A stretch of 64,000 bases of DNA, taken from the NCBI RefSeq assembly GCF_024701975.1, contig NZ_JANLNM010000009.1, forward strand, positions 62,001 through 126,000, in the 5' to 3' direction. The translations under genes were made by a program, and so were the position numbers. Every line of letters begins with the position of its first letter. The stretch's first letter is position 1. The notes under the pieces are model-generated. The model searched no databases. It saw nothing but the letters and a program-made list of their open reading frames with translations, and was not told the origin of the DNA. Source of the stretch: Variovorax sp. ZS18.2.2 (GTDB lineage Bacteria > Pseudomonadota > Gammaproteobacteria > Burkholderiales > Burkholderiaceae_C). Shown in pieces: positions 31,011-39,236 of this stretch.

Positions 31011-33719
31011 TCAATCATCCAGCGGTTCAATGGTGTAGCGGCCGTAGGCAACGCTGCTGTCGAAGCGCTCGGTCTTGCCCTGTGCATCGGTGCGTCCTTC
31101 GACCACCTTGCCGTCCTCGGCAGTGATGCGGTACTTTTGGTTCTTCATGGGCTCTTCAGAGCCATGCCATCGCATCACAACTTGTTGATTGAAGCTGGCT
31201 TTGCTGCTCGGCACATTGACGCTCGGACTGCCGCCACCTGCGCCCCCAATGCTGAAGTCCGGCGACATGATGTGGTGCAGTGTCTGGCTCTGCTCCACGA
31301 TGCGTCCGCCGCCGTGATCCACCTGTGTGCCCTGAGCCACGAAGCGAATCTTTGGTGCCTGCAGCACGATCTCTTCCCCGGCCGAGATCACGATCTGCCT
31401 GGGTCCCGTGACTTCGATGTTGTCCTTGTGCGCCTCGATCTGCAGCTTGCCCTCGGCCGTGATGAGCTTCATGCCCTTGCCTGCGAAGGCACTGAAGATG
31501 TCGGCCGTGCGCATCAGCAGCCTGCGCCCGGCGCTGACCTGCGTGTTGCCCGCGCTCACCATGTCGATGTGGTTCTGTGCGCCGAGCACCAGACTGTCCT
31601 GACTGGTGACCGCGATCCCCGCTGGCGCGTCGATGGCGACCATCGGCGCACCGCCGTTGGCCGCGCTCTCGTTGACGTTACTGCCGCCATCCCAGTCCTT
31701 CAACTGGGCAACGATCTTCTCGATGCGCGCGGAGTCGGTGTCTTCGGCCTTGTGCGTGCTGGAGGTCTCGCCCAGATTCTTGACAATGCCCTGCAACTGG
31801 TCGGCCAACCCGAGCAGTGCCTGGCGCTCCAGCATGTTGCCGCCTGCCCTCCCTTGAGGCTGCGACGTGATGTACACCCCCTTGCCTCCACGCACAGCCA
31901 CCTGTGCATCGCTGCGCGCTTCCAGTCCTTCCCCGCGCGGCGCTCCCTGCCCGTCAGTGCGCGGCTGCGTCAGCCACCCCCCATTGAGCTGCGTTGCTGC
32001 GTACGAACTGCCCCACTGGATGCTGATTTGACCGGGCGTGTCGTCGTAGCGAAGCTGGTTGAAACCGCTGCCGCGAATCTCCTTGGTCTTGATGCCCGAG
32101 ACATACCGATTGCCCGGTAGCGCCCCGGTGTCGCTCCATGCTGCCGGCGTGTTGTGGCCGTTGTGAATCACGCCGACGATGATCGGCCGGTCGGGATCTC
32201 CTCCCAGGAAGTCAAGGTAGACCTCCATGCCGACACGGGGAATGAAGTCCGCGCCGAAGCGATTGCCCGCCAATGCCGTGACGTATCGCACCCAGGCGCT
32301 ATCGCGTTCGGAACCGCTGACGCCCGCGCCCTGGGCATGTTGATGGTCTTCGCTTTTGTAGCCTTGGAGCCGAACCTTCACGCGGCCCAACTCGTCCGTA
32401 TGGACTTCCTCATCCTGAGGTCCGACCACGATGGCGGTGACCGGATGCACCTTCGGAAGGTCGTGCAGCGGTTCCCAGGTCGGCACAATCGACGTATCCC
32501 GTCGCACGGCCTTGAAATGGTTGCGATAGCGCTTGTCTTCTTCGAGCGTATGGGTATCGCTGCCTGTCAGCAGATGCGTCTTGACGTTGAGTTCCTTGGG
32601 CAAATTGTTCTCGGCCCAATGGTGGACATCGAGAACAACAAATTCCTGCTCGCTCGCTGGAGCGGCATCGATTTTCGGGTGGCCGGTGATGCGGATGTAC
32701 TCGCCCACCGACAGGTCGCGCACGCCGCTCTCGCCATGCAGATACTTGGCCGTCATCTCATGGCGATCCATGCGCAAACCCGTGCGGCGCTCGTGATCCG
32801 CCCAACTGTCGCCTGCATGCGGCATCTCGATCTGCGAGTCGGCCAGGAATGTCGCCAGCGAGCCACCGATTTCGCCCTGATCCAGACCGCCTTCGTTGAC
32901 CGCCTGGTCGATGCGATTGGCCTTGTAGTCCCAGGTCTTGCGCTCCACGGTGCCAGATACAAGGTCTCTTGCATGGACGATGCGCGTGATGGCGTCTCGC
33001 TGTTCGGTGGCGTCATCCCTGTGAAAGCGTACCGCACCGCCCGCATAAGCCTCGAGATTCATGGCCTCGTCGAAGAGCACCATCTCGTGCACCGGTGTGT
33101 CGCCTGTGTCTCCGCCTGGACGGAAGAACCAAGAGATGCCGGAGCGCTTGAGCAAACGCCGCACAAAGGCGGCGTCCGATTCGTTGAATTGATGGATGAA
33201 CTCGCGCTCGGGGTATTTGTCGTTGCCCGCTACCCGAAAAGTGAAATCGAAGGCTGCCGCCAAGGCTGGACTGCGTTGGCGCCATTCGGAAAGGATGATC
33301 TCGACGATGGCCACGTCGCTCCTGTGCATGAACACACGGCTGTTGATGCGGCGCTCCAAGATGGAAAGGGCGTCGTGCGCTTCCAGTTCGTAGACCGTCA
33401 GGCTGCCATCGGACTGCCCGACCTTGCTACCGGTCACGATGGCGCAGATGCGCCGGAGAGCGCCGCGATCGGTCACAACTTGGACTTCGATGGGCTGCCC
33501 GATGAAGGACTTCAAAGGAAGATCGGCTCGCGGGCTCAGGCAGGTCAGGCGAGCGGCAATACCGTCGTTGAGCGCTTCATGGATATCGATGCGCTGAAGC
33601 AGCAAATCGGCGCCAGCAGCATTGGCGCGACCAAGGCGCATACGCAGCGCGCGCCGGGCCTGCGACAGGCCCTCCACGGCGAGCATCTGCCGCAACTGGG
33701 CTGAAACAGCCAGATTCAT
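31011..33719 (-). CDS. vgrG: Type VI secretion spike protein VgrG with C-terminal extension
   Basis: A 902-residue VgrG: gp27-like part (residues about 20-380, with the ERRINSRVFMHRSDVAIVEI and FIHQFNESDAAFVRRLLKRS blocks), the OB/gp5 part (VKVRLQGYKSEDHQHAQGAG, SAWVRYVTALAGNRFGADFI), a DUF2345-type beta helix (KLITAEGKLQIEAHKDNIEV) and a tail of about 70 residues that reads as a transthyretin-like sandwich (VVMRWHGSEEPMKNQKYRIT ... GKTERFDSSVAYGRYTIEPL). Such tails dock lipase effectors in other species. The start at 33719 has GGGGAG upstream; an alternative ATG is at 33734. No other T6SS baseplate or sheath genes are in the window. Confidence 0.92.
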   Translation of the reverse strand: MNLAVSAQLRQMLAVEGLSQARRALRMRLGRANAAGADLLLQRIDIHEALNDGIAARLTCLSPRADLPLKSFIGQPIEVQVVTDRGALRRICAIVTGSKVGQSDGSLTVYELEAHDALSILERRINSRVFMHRSDVAIVEIILSEWRQRSPALAAAFDFTFRVAGNDKYPEREFIHQFNESDAAFVRRLLKRSGISWFFRPGGDTGDTPVHEMVLFDEAMNLEAYAGGAVRFHRDDATEQRDAITRIVHARDLVSGTVERKTWDYKANRIDQAVNEGGLDQGEIGGSLATFLADSQIEMPHAGDSWADHERRTGLRMDRHEMTAKYLHGESGVRDLSVGEYIRITGHPKIDAAPASEQEFVVLDVHHWAENNLPKELNVKTHLLTGSDTHTLEEDKRYRNHFKAVRRDTSIVPTWEPLHDLPKVHPVTAIVVGPQDEEVHTDELGRVKVRLQGYKSEDHQHAQGAGVSGSERDSAWVRYVTALAGNRFGADFIPRVGMEVYLDFLGGDPDRPIIVGVIHNGHNTPAAWSDTGALPGNRYVSGIKTKEIRGSGFNQLRYDDTPGQISIQWGSSYAATQLNGGWLTQPRTDGQGAPRGEGLEARSDAQVAVRGGKGVYITSQPQGRAGGNMLERQALLGLADQLQGIVKNLGETSSTHKAEDTDSARIEKIVAQLKDWDGGSNVNESAANGGAPMVAIDAPAGIAVTSQDSLVLGAQNHIDMVSAGNTQVSAGRRLLMRTADIFSAFAGKGMKLITAEGKLQIEAHKDNIEVTGPRQIVISAGEEIVLQAPKIRFVAQGTQVDHGGGRIVEQSQTLHHIMSPDFSIGGAGGGSPSVNVPSSKASFNQQVVMRWHGSEEPMKNQKYRITAEDGKVVEGRTDAQGKTERFDSSVAYGRYTIEPLDD

Positions 33720-33825
33720 GGGACTCCCCTGCATTCTTGTATGTGCTTGCTATCGCCAGTCCTCGAAGCTGAGTACTGAACTTCGATACAGCCTATGTCG
33801 AAACGTATCGAGCGCTGGCGCTTAT

Positions 33826-33863
33826 GTGAAGGTGACATTGCCGCATGAGCGGCATTTCTTCAC
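33826..33863. repeat. Nested stem-loop in the vgrG upstream region
   Basis: An outer stem GTGAAG...CTTCAC encloses an inner TGCCGC-ATGA-GCGGCA hairpin. It lies in a stretch (33735-34062) of about 330 bp with no convincing gene and lower GC, between vgrG and an IS relic. It may be debris of another mobile element or a leader structure; I cannot identify it. Confidence 0.4.
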
Positions 33864-34062
33864 GTGCGGCGATGAAGTTTTGGTGCAGCACCAAGCGACG
33901 TAGGCCATTGGTTTTCCGATCAAGAAGCTGCCTGCTGGATGCCCTCTTCGCAGAAAACGAGAAGCAGACCGGTGGTCCCGGTCGGTTCGCGGAGTTGAAG
34001 CTGCCTTGCACCCTGGGTGCGGGGTGAAGGTATCGCGTTCGAGAGGTGGGTGGTAGTCCGTG

Positions 34063-34199
34063 CAGATCTACAACCAGGAAAGACCGCATCAATCCCTAAA
34101 ACTGAAAACGCCCGATGAGGTTCATCGGGCGTCTATTACCGGCTGGATCAAGCCGGATTTGTGTTCTTCATAGGTGTCAACCTATGGCAGGACGGGTCA
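34063..34199 (+). mobile_element. 3' end of a decayed IS3-family insertion sequence
   Basis: The plus frame from 34063 reads QIYNQERPHQSLKLKTPDEV before a stop at 34171, the typical last block of an IS3-family transposase (YN..RPHQSL...TP.E). It is followed by GTGTCAACCTATGGCAGGAC then GGGTCA, ending at 34199; its complement begins TGACCCGTCC, as expected for a TG...CA IS3-type terminal repeat. Everything upstream of the last 37 codons is missing. It ends 2 bp from the stop codon of the oxidoreductase and marks the right edge of the low-GC VgrG island. Confidence 0.75.
34104..34132 (-). terminator. Intrinsic terminator downstream of the zinc-type oxidoreductase
   Basis: On the minus strand ACGCCCGATGA-ACC-TCATCGGGCGT forms a perfect 11-bp stem with a 3-base loop and runs into TTTTCAGTTTT. 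It lies about 70 bp past the stop of the gene at 34202-35332 and coincides with the IS relic coding end, so the IS may supply the terminator. Confidence 0.7.
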
Positions 34200-34201
34200 C
34201 A

Positions 34202-35332
34202 TCAGCCCGCCATGCCCTTGTTCGGATTGAGCAAGAACTTCTCCCCCGTCGCCTGCTTCCCATACACCCCGATCGCATCGAGCTGCAGCGCCTCAATCAG
34301 CGAAATCTCCCGCGTGTAGTGGCTCGCAAACGTCGTCTTCAATTCGGCGACCACGCGCGCCTTCAGCCGCTGCGTGCCTTCGGCCCCCAGCTTCTGCAGG
34401 AACGGAAACAGCAGCCACCCGCCCATGCCCCACGTCATGCTGAAGTTGCGCACGAATTCCGTTGGGCCGCGGTCCAGGCCGCCGTAGATGTAGACCTGCT
34501 TGTGCGTGGTCGAGCCATAGCGGCTGTATTCCTTGGCGGTGCGGTTCAGCGCCGCTTCCATGCAGCCGAGGATCTGCCCCGCGAGCTTGCCGCCGCCGGT
34601 GGCGTCGAAGGCGAGCGTGGCGCCGGTGTCGACCAGCGCCTGCGTCAGGTCTTCGAGAAAGGTCGGCGAAGTCGCGTTGCACACGTACTTCGCGCCGAGG
34701 CCGCGCAGCAGCGCCTCCTGCTCGGGCTTGCGCACGATGTTGACGAGGTCGATGCCGTCCTTCTGGCAGATCTTGTTGAGCATCTGCCCCAGGTTCGAGG
34801 CCGCGGCCGTGTGCACCAGCGCCTTGTGGCCTTCGCGCCGCATCGTCTCGACCATGCCCAGCGAGGTGAGCGGGTTGACGAAGCATGAAGCGCCCTCGGC
34901 CGGTGTCGTGCCCGCGGGCAGTTCGAGGCACTGCGCGGCGGGGAAGGCGCGGTACTGCGAGTACATCGCGCCGCCGATGGCCGCCACGGTCTTGCCGAGC
35001 AGCGCCTGCGCGGCTGGCGACGATCCGGCCTTGACCACCACGCCGGCGCCTTCGTTGCCCACTGGCATCGACTGGTCCAGGCGCCCCGCCATCGAAGGCC
35101 GGGCACGCTCGGGAACGATGGCGGTGATGACCGGGCGGTCTGCGGTGCCCGATGCTTTCGCCGTGGTCATGTCGGCGGCGCCAAACAAAAGGCCCAGGTC
35201 CGACGGGTTCATCGGCGACGCCTCGACGCGCACGATCACTTCATCGGCCTTGGGTTCGGGGATCGGTTCGTCGTGCAGCGAGAGTTCGAGTTCGCCGTTC
35301 GAGCGGACGAGGGAGCGCAGTTGGAGTGCCAT
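34202..35332 (-). CDS. Zinc-binding-type alcohol dehydrogenase / quinone oxidoreductase (MDR superfamily)
   Basis: A 376-residue medium-chain reductase: GroES-like half (DEVIVRVEASPMNPSDLGLLF, GNEGAGVVVKAGS) and a Rossmann half in which the usual GxGxxG is replaced by ALVHTAAASNLGQML, with AFDATGGGKLAGQILGCMEA later. The catalytic-zinc cysteine of true alcohol dehydrogenases is absent, so it belongs to the zinc-independent quinone-oxidoreductase-like branch. The N-terminus was set at MALQLRSLVRS (35332); the longer frame begins without a good ribosome site. Substrate unknown; NADPH-dependent reduction of an enone or quinone is plausible. Confidence 0.85.
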   Translation of the reverse strand: MALQLRSLVRSNGELELSLHDEPIPEPKADEVIVRVEASPMNPSDLGLLFGAADMTTAKASGTADRPVITAIVPERARPSMAGRLDQSMPVGNEGAGVVVKAGSSPAAQALLGKTVAAIGGAMYSQYRAFPAAQCLELPAGTTPAEGASCFVNPLTSLGMVETMRREGHKALVHTAAASNLGQMLNKICQKDGIDLVNIVRKPEQEALLRGLGAKYVCNATSPTFLEDLTQALVDTGATLAFDATGGGKLAGQILGCMEAALNRTAKEYSRYGSTTHKQVYIYGGLDRGPTEFVRNFSMTWGMGGWLLFPFLQKLGAEGTQRLKARVVAELKTTFASHYTREISLIEALQLDAIGVYGKQATGEKFLLNPNKGMAG

Positions 35333-35422
35333 GGAAGAAGCCTCTGTGAAAGGTCGTTCGGAGATGGCCATCGGCCACGGGGCGGCCAGTATAGGAGCGG
35401 GGTGCGAAAGCTGCAGGCGCCT

Positions 35423-35965
35423 TCAGGACACCACCGGAATCACCGGGGCATGGGCCAATGCATGGCGCATCTTGAGCGGGTCGAGCCGCTCGATGTAGCG
35501 CGGGATGTTGCGCCACAGCGTGTGGTAGCCGTAGCCGCCGCGCAGCATCTCGTGGCGTGCGCTGTCCTTGTCCCAGTCCTGCACGGCCATGCGGTAGACG
35601 GCAGCCACCACGCCCGTGCGGTCGGCACCGTGCATGCAATGGATGAGCACCGGCCCCTGCTTCTCGGCCTCGCGAATGGCGACCAGTGCACGCAGCACCT
35701 TGGCATCGTCGATGGACCAGGTGTTGATCGGCACGCGCACCAGCCGGATGCCGCTGCCCGCGAACACCTTCTTGTCGTCGTTGAACGACCGCAGGCTCAC
35801 GATGGTGCGGATGCCCAGCGACTGCAGCGCCGCCACGTTGGCGCGCCGCGGCTGTGCGCTGCGGTACAGCGTGGGCGTGATGCGGTGCAGGTTCTCGACC
35901 TGCAGTTCGTCCAGCGGATCGGCCCAGTGGCCGGGGCGCAGGTCGTCGACCTTTGTTGCCGTCAT
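35423..35965 (-). CDS. Dual-specificity/tyrosine phosphatase-like protein
   Basis: A 180-residue cysteine-based phosphatase: the P-loop is HCMHGADRTG with C110 and R116, and the region LYRSAQPRRANVAALQSLGI is typical of the PTEN-like/DSP (Siw14/DUF442-related) branch found in bacteria. No signal peptide is seen, so it is cytosolic or peripheral. Its ATG overlaps the stop of the preceding membrane-protein gene by 4 bp, placing it third in an operon with a diacylglycerol glycosyltransferase-like enzyme. Phosphatidylglycerophosphate or inositol-type phosphates are possible substrates by analogy with PTPMT1; this is inference. Confidence 0.8.
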   Translation of the reverse strand: MTATKVDDLRPGHWADPLDELQVENLHRITPTLYRSAQPRRANVAALQSLGIRTIVSLRSFNDDKKVFAGSGIRLVRVPINTWSIDDAKVLRALVAIREAEKQGPVLIHCMHGADRTGVVAAVYRMAVQDWDKDSARHEMLRGGYGYHTLWRNIPRYIERLDPLKMRHALAHAPVIPVVS

Positions 35966-36456
35966 CGCGCGCGACGACGCCAATGGCGCACCGTGAGGAT
36001 CAGCGCCGCCACCGCGAGACCGCCCCAGTAGTCGACCGGCGCGCCCCACAGCCAGTGCTTGTGCCAGAACGCGTCGACCGGGTTGAAGCGCGCCCAGCCG
36101 AAGGCCGGGTTGATCATGAACCACATGAAGTCTTCGCTGACCCAGAACACGATCAGCCCCGCGACGGCGAACCCCACGTTGCGCCACGTCCACCGGCCGT
36201 TGAACGCCAGCGGCGAGAAGAACACCAGCGCCATGAAGGTGAACACCCAGGCGTGGTAGCCGGTCATCGCGCGGCCGCCCCAGAAGATGTCGAGCCAGAT
36301 GCTGTTCTCGATGCGCCAGGTGGGCAGCGACGTGGCCCAGCCCGCGCCGCCTTCGATCTGGATCTCGGCGTTGGCGAAGAAGAAGGCCATCACGACCACC
36401 CACAAGAGGTAGCCCAGCGTGCGGCCCACGCCGGTTTTTTCGACCTCGCCGCTCAC
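35962..36456 (-). CDS. Four- to five-span hypothetical membrane protein in the glycosyltransferase operon
   Basis: A 164-residue integral membrane protein with spans around YLLWVVVMAFFFAN, VFTFMALVFFSPLAF, NVGFAVAGLIVFWV and GGLAVAALILTV, rich in tryptophan (FNGRWTWRN, NPAFGWARFNPVDAFWHKHW). The start is a GTG (VSGEVEKTG) at 36456 that overlaps the TGA of the glycosyltransferase gene (GTGA). I do not recognise the family. Coupling at both ends suggests it works with the glycosyltransferase and phosphatase at the inner membrane. Confidence 0.75.
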   Translation of the reverse strand: MSGEVEKTGVGRTLGYLLWVVVMAFFFANAEIQIEGGAGWATSLPTWRIENSIWLDIFWGGRAMTGYHAWVFTFMALVFFSPLAFNGRWTWRNVGFAVAGLIVFWVSEDFMWFMINPAFGWARFNPVDAFWHKHWLWGAPVDYWGGLAVAALILTVRHWRRRAR

Positions 36457-37595
36457 GCTACGGCACCCAGCACGTGCTGCAGCACGGCCCGTGCGGCCTG
36501 CGGCTTGCCGAGTGCGCGGCTGCGCGCAGCCATGTTCGCGAGCTTGGCGGGGTCGGCCATCAGGCGCGCGACCTTGTAGTCGAGGCCGATGGCGTCGTAG
36601 GCGAGCCACGCGGCGCCTTCTTCCATCAGGAAGCCGGCGTTGTGTTCTTCCTGTCCGGGAATCGGCGAGATCAGCAGCATCGGCTTGCCGAGCGCCAGGC
36701 ACTCGGACACGGTGAGGCCACCGGGCTTGGTGACGACGAGGTCGGCCGCGGCCATCAGCTTGTGCATCTCGTTGGTGAAGCCCACGGCCACCACGCGGCC
36801 CGGATGGCGCGCCGCCAGCGCCTGCAGCTTGCCGTGCGCTTCCACGTTGCGGCCTGCGACCGCGATGACCTGGAAGTTGCCCTCACCACCGAGGCCGAGC
36901 ACGCGTTCGACCATGCTCGGCAGGTCGCCCACCCCGGCACCGCCCGAGGCCATCAGCAGCACAGGCCGCGACGGATCGAGACCGAGTTCGGCGGCGCAGG
37001 TGTTGCGCGCGAGCGCAGGTGCATCGGGTTCGGAAAACGCCGGCATCACCGGAATGCCCGTCACGTGGATGCGGTCCGCGGGAATGCCGCGTGCGCGCAG
37101 GCGGAAGGCCACTTCTTCCGTGGCCGCGAGATAGCCCGCCATGCCGGGAATCAGCCACATGTTGTGCAGGTCGTAGTCGGTGATCTGCAGCCACACCGGG
37201 TAGTCGATGCGCCCACGGTTGCGCTCGCGCATCAAGAGCTCGGCCGGCAGGAAGTGCGTGCAGATCACGGCATCGGGCTTCTCGCGCCGGATCTCGCGAA
37301 CCAGCGCGCCGGTGCTCAGCCGCTCGATGCCGCGGCGCAGGCGTTGCGAGGGCGCGTGGTGCGGCGTGGTGTCGGTGCGCTGGTGCAGGTACGACCACAG
37401 CTCGGGCGCGCGGTTCACGAGCTGGATGTACCAGTCGGTGTAGACCTTGCGAAAGCCCCCGGCCACATGGGCCATGGCGTCGGTGTGGACCGCCGTGCAG
37501 GGCGGGGCGAGGGACTGAGCGGTGGCGGCAAGCGCCTGTGCTGCACGCACGTGGCCGTTGCCGGCGCTCACGCTGAGGATCAGGAGTTTGGTCAT
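36453..37595 (-). CDS. MGDG-synthase-like glycosyltransferase (GT28)
   Basis: A 380-residue GT-B enzyme. The start MTKLLILSVSAGNGHVRAAQ has the GNGH motif of the monogalactosyldiacylglycerol synthase/UgtP family, the N-domain contains TDYDLHNMWLIPGM, and the C-domain has the nucleotide-sugar site VTKPGGLTVSECLALGKPML. It likely moves a sugar from a UDP-sugar to diacylglycerol, making a glycolipid on the cytoplasmic face. In several proteobacteria such enzymes replace phospholipids during phosphate shortage. First gene of a three-gene operon with overlaps; the following 118 bp to the NAMPT gene holds nothing I recognise. Confidence 0.85.
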   Translation of the reverse strand: MTKLLILSVSAGNGHVRAAQALAATAQSLAPPCTAVHTDAMAHVAGGFRKVYTDWYIQLVNRAPELWSYLHQRTDTTPHHAPSQRLRRGIERLSTGALVREIRREKPDAVICTHFLPAELLMRERNRGRIDYPVWLQITDYDLHNMWLIPGMAGYLAATEEVAFRLRARGIPADRIHVTGIPVMPAFSEPDAPALARNTCAAELGLDPSRPVLLMASGGAGVGDLPSMVERVLGLGGEGNFQVIAVAGRNVEAHGKLQALAARHPGRVVAVGFTNEMHKLMAAADLVVTKPGGLTVSECLALGKPMLLISPIPGQEEHNAGFLMEEGAAWLAYDAIGLDYKVARLMADPAKLANMAARSRALGKPQAARAVLQHVLGAVA

Positions 37596-37713
37596 GGATT
37601 CGGCTGTCTGGGCGGATTATGGACATGCCGTGTGGCACCGCCCTGGGGCCTGCTGTTCGGGGCGGCGCTCACGCCGACGGTGGCCTGTGCACGCGCCCCG
37701 AAGGATCACCGCG

Positions 37714-39171
37714 TCAAAGCGGCGCCCGCGAGGTGACGAACTGGTTCACCCCGATGGCGGCCCGCTCACGGATCGCATCGAACGTGGTGTTCGTGACGAT
37801 GCGCCCGTTGTCGAACACCGTTTGCAGCAGATCGACCTGGCCATCCGCAAGCGCCTCTTCGCGCAACGTCTGCACCTCGCCGCGCGCGTTCCGCACCAGG
37901 GCAAGCCGCCCCTTCTTCGACGCCTTGCTCACATCACCCACCGGCGACTTGTAGACATCGCGCCACTCGCCGTTCACCTGCATCGCCGAGCACTTCATCG
38001 CCCATTGCATGGTGTCGCGGTTGACCTGCTGCAACAGCCCGCCGCCCATGCCGAAGGAGATGTTCTCCGTCGAGAAACCGTTGTGGAAGAAGTTCGACAG
38101 GCACAGCCGCAGCGAATCGAGGTTCACGCCATCGCCCTGGATGATCCGCACGTTGTTCAGCACGCGGAAGCCCTTGGCATTGGTCGTAGTGCCGAAGCGA
38201 TCGGCCAGGATCTGCGCCACCTTGAGCGTGGTTTCGGCCGGCTCGCCCGAGTCGGGCCGCACCACCAGCGTTGCGCCCGAGGCCACCACCTTGGCCTTGA
38301 GCTCGTCGCCCCAGATGCGGGCGCAGGCATTGAAGATGTCGTAGCTGTCGCTCACCACCGCGAAGGTCGCGCCGGGCTTGCCGAACTGGTCGACCATGTT
38401 GCTGTAGGCGTCGGCTTCATGGTCGCGGCCCCAGCCCGTGATGGTGCTGTGCTCGGCCGCGGGAATCGAGAAGCCCGCCACGTCGCAGTCGTAGTAGTGA
38501 CGAGCCGCCACCAAAGCAGCCAGCGTGTCGGTGCCCATGAAATTGACCAGGTGGGCCATGCCGCCGAGCGCCGCCGATTCGAGGCTCGACACACCACGCG
38601 CGCCGAAGTCGTGCAGCCTGAAGGCGATCTGGCCCTGCGGGTCGTCGCAGGTCGCTTCGAGGTACCGCAGCAGCGTCGTGCGCGCAGCGGCCGAGAGCGT
38701 CGCGACCGTGGTCGGATACCAGATCGCGCGCAGCAATTCGGTTTCGAGAAAACTCGTGACCCAGAAGAATTCGGGGTCGGTGTTCTCGATGGTCGCGAGT
38801 ACGTTGTGCACCGGCAGCACGCTGCCTTCTGGCACGGCGCGGATGCGCACCGGCATCAGCCCGCCGTGCTTCTCGATCAGTCGGAGCCACCCTTCGCGGT
38901 TGAAGGGCTCGCCGTGCACGGCCATCAGCGCCGCGGCTTCGTCGACATCGGCGAGCGTCACCGGCGTCTGCAGATATTCGCGCAGGTACGCCTGCAGGCC
39001 GAAGAAGAGCGAATGGCTGAAGAGCCCACCGCGCGATTCGATGTAGCTGTGCACGGTCTGCGTGCCGGGCGGATATTGCATCCAGTGCGACACCTTGTAG
39101 GAGTCGGTGCGCAGCAGGAGGTTATTGCCCAAACGTGTGGAAATAGGCGAGGAGGTGAGGTTGCGGTTCAT
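37714..39171 (-). CDS. nadV: Nicotinamide phosphoribosyltransferase (NAMPT type)
   Basis: A 485-residue enzyme that makes NMN from nicotinamide and PRPP. Family blocks are LLRTDSYKVSHWMQYPPGTQ at the N-terminus, RLHDFGARGVSSLESAALGG, GFSIPAAEHSTITGWGRDHE, the VSDSYDIFNA stretch and VVRPDSGEPAETTLKV, the last for PRPP phosphate. It is much longer than nicotinate transferases (about 400) and matches the human/NadV-type length. It is encoded 65 bp after nadM in the same direction; a hairpin covers its ribosome-binding site (39172-39188). Confidence 0.93.
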   Translation of the reverse strand: MNRNLTSSPISTRLGNNLLLRTDSYKVSHWMQYPPGTQTVHSYIESRGGLFSHSLFFGLQAYLREYLQTPVTLADVDEAAALMAVHGEPFNREGWLRLIEKHGGLMPVRIRAVPEGSVLPVHNVLATIENTDPEFFWVTSFLETELLRAIWYPTTVATLSAAARTTLLRYLEATCDDPQGQIAFRLHDFGARGVSSLESAALGGMAHLVNFMGTDTLAALVAARHYYDCDVAGFSIPAAEHSTITGWGRDHEADAYSNMVDQFGKPGATFAVVSDSYDIFNACARIWGDELKAKVVASGATLVVRPDSGEPAETTLKVAQILADRFGTTTNAKGFRVLNNVRIIQGDGVNLDSLRLCLSNFFHNGFSTENISFGMGGGLLQQVNRDTMQWAMKCSAMQVNGEWRDVYKSPVGDVSKASKKGRLALVRNARGEVQTLREEALADGQVDLLQTVFDNGRIVTNTTFDAIRERAAIGVNQFVTSRAPL

Positions 39172-39188
39172 GTGAAAGCTCCTTTCAC
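39172..39188 (-). promoter_or_regulatory. Hairpin masking the nadV ribosome-binding site
   Basis: On the minus strand GTGAAAGGAGCTTTCAC directly precedes the nadV ATG. GTGAAAG pairs perfectly with CTTTCAC over a 3-base loop, and the Shine-Dalgarno AAAGGAG is inside it. Translation of nadV may therefore be low unless ribosomes coming from nadM or another factor open the stem. Confidence 0.55.
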
Positions 39189-39236
39189 GTGGGCCCCGTC
39201 AACCGGAGCCCGTTCTTGCTGACAAAGCCTGGTCGT

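Noticed and set aside
33622..33903. Plus-strand short frame at the vgrG 5' end
   Set aside because: Antisense to vgrG and the hairpin region, no support.
37596..37713. Possible small gene or terminator between the glycosyltransferase and nadV
   Set aside because: No frame with a start site and no convincing hairpin with T-run was found in the 118 bp.
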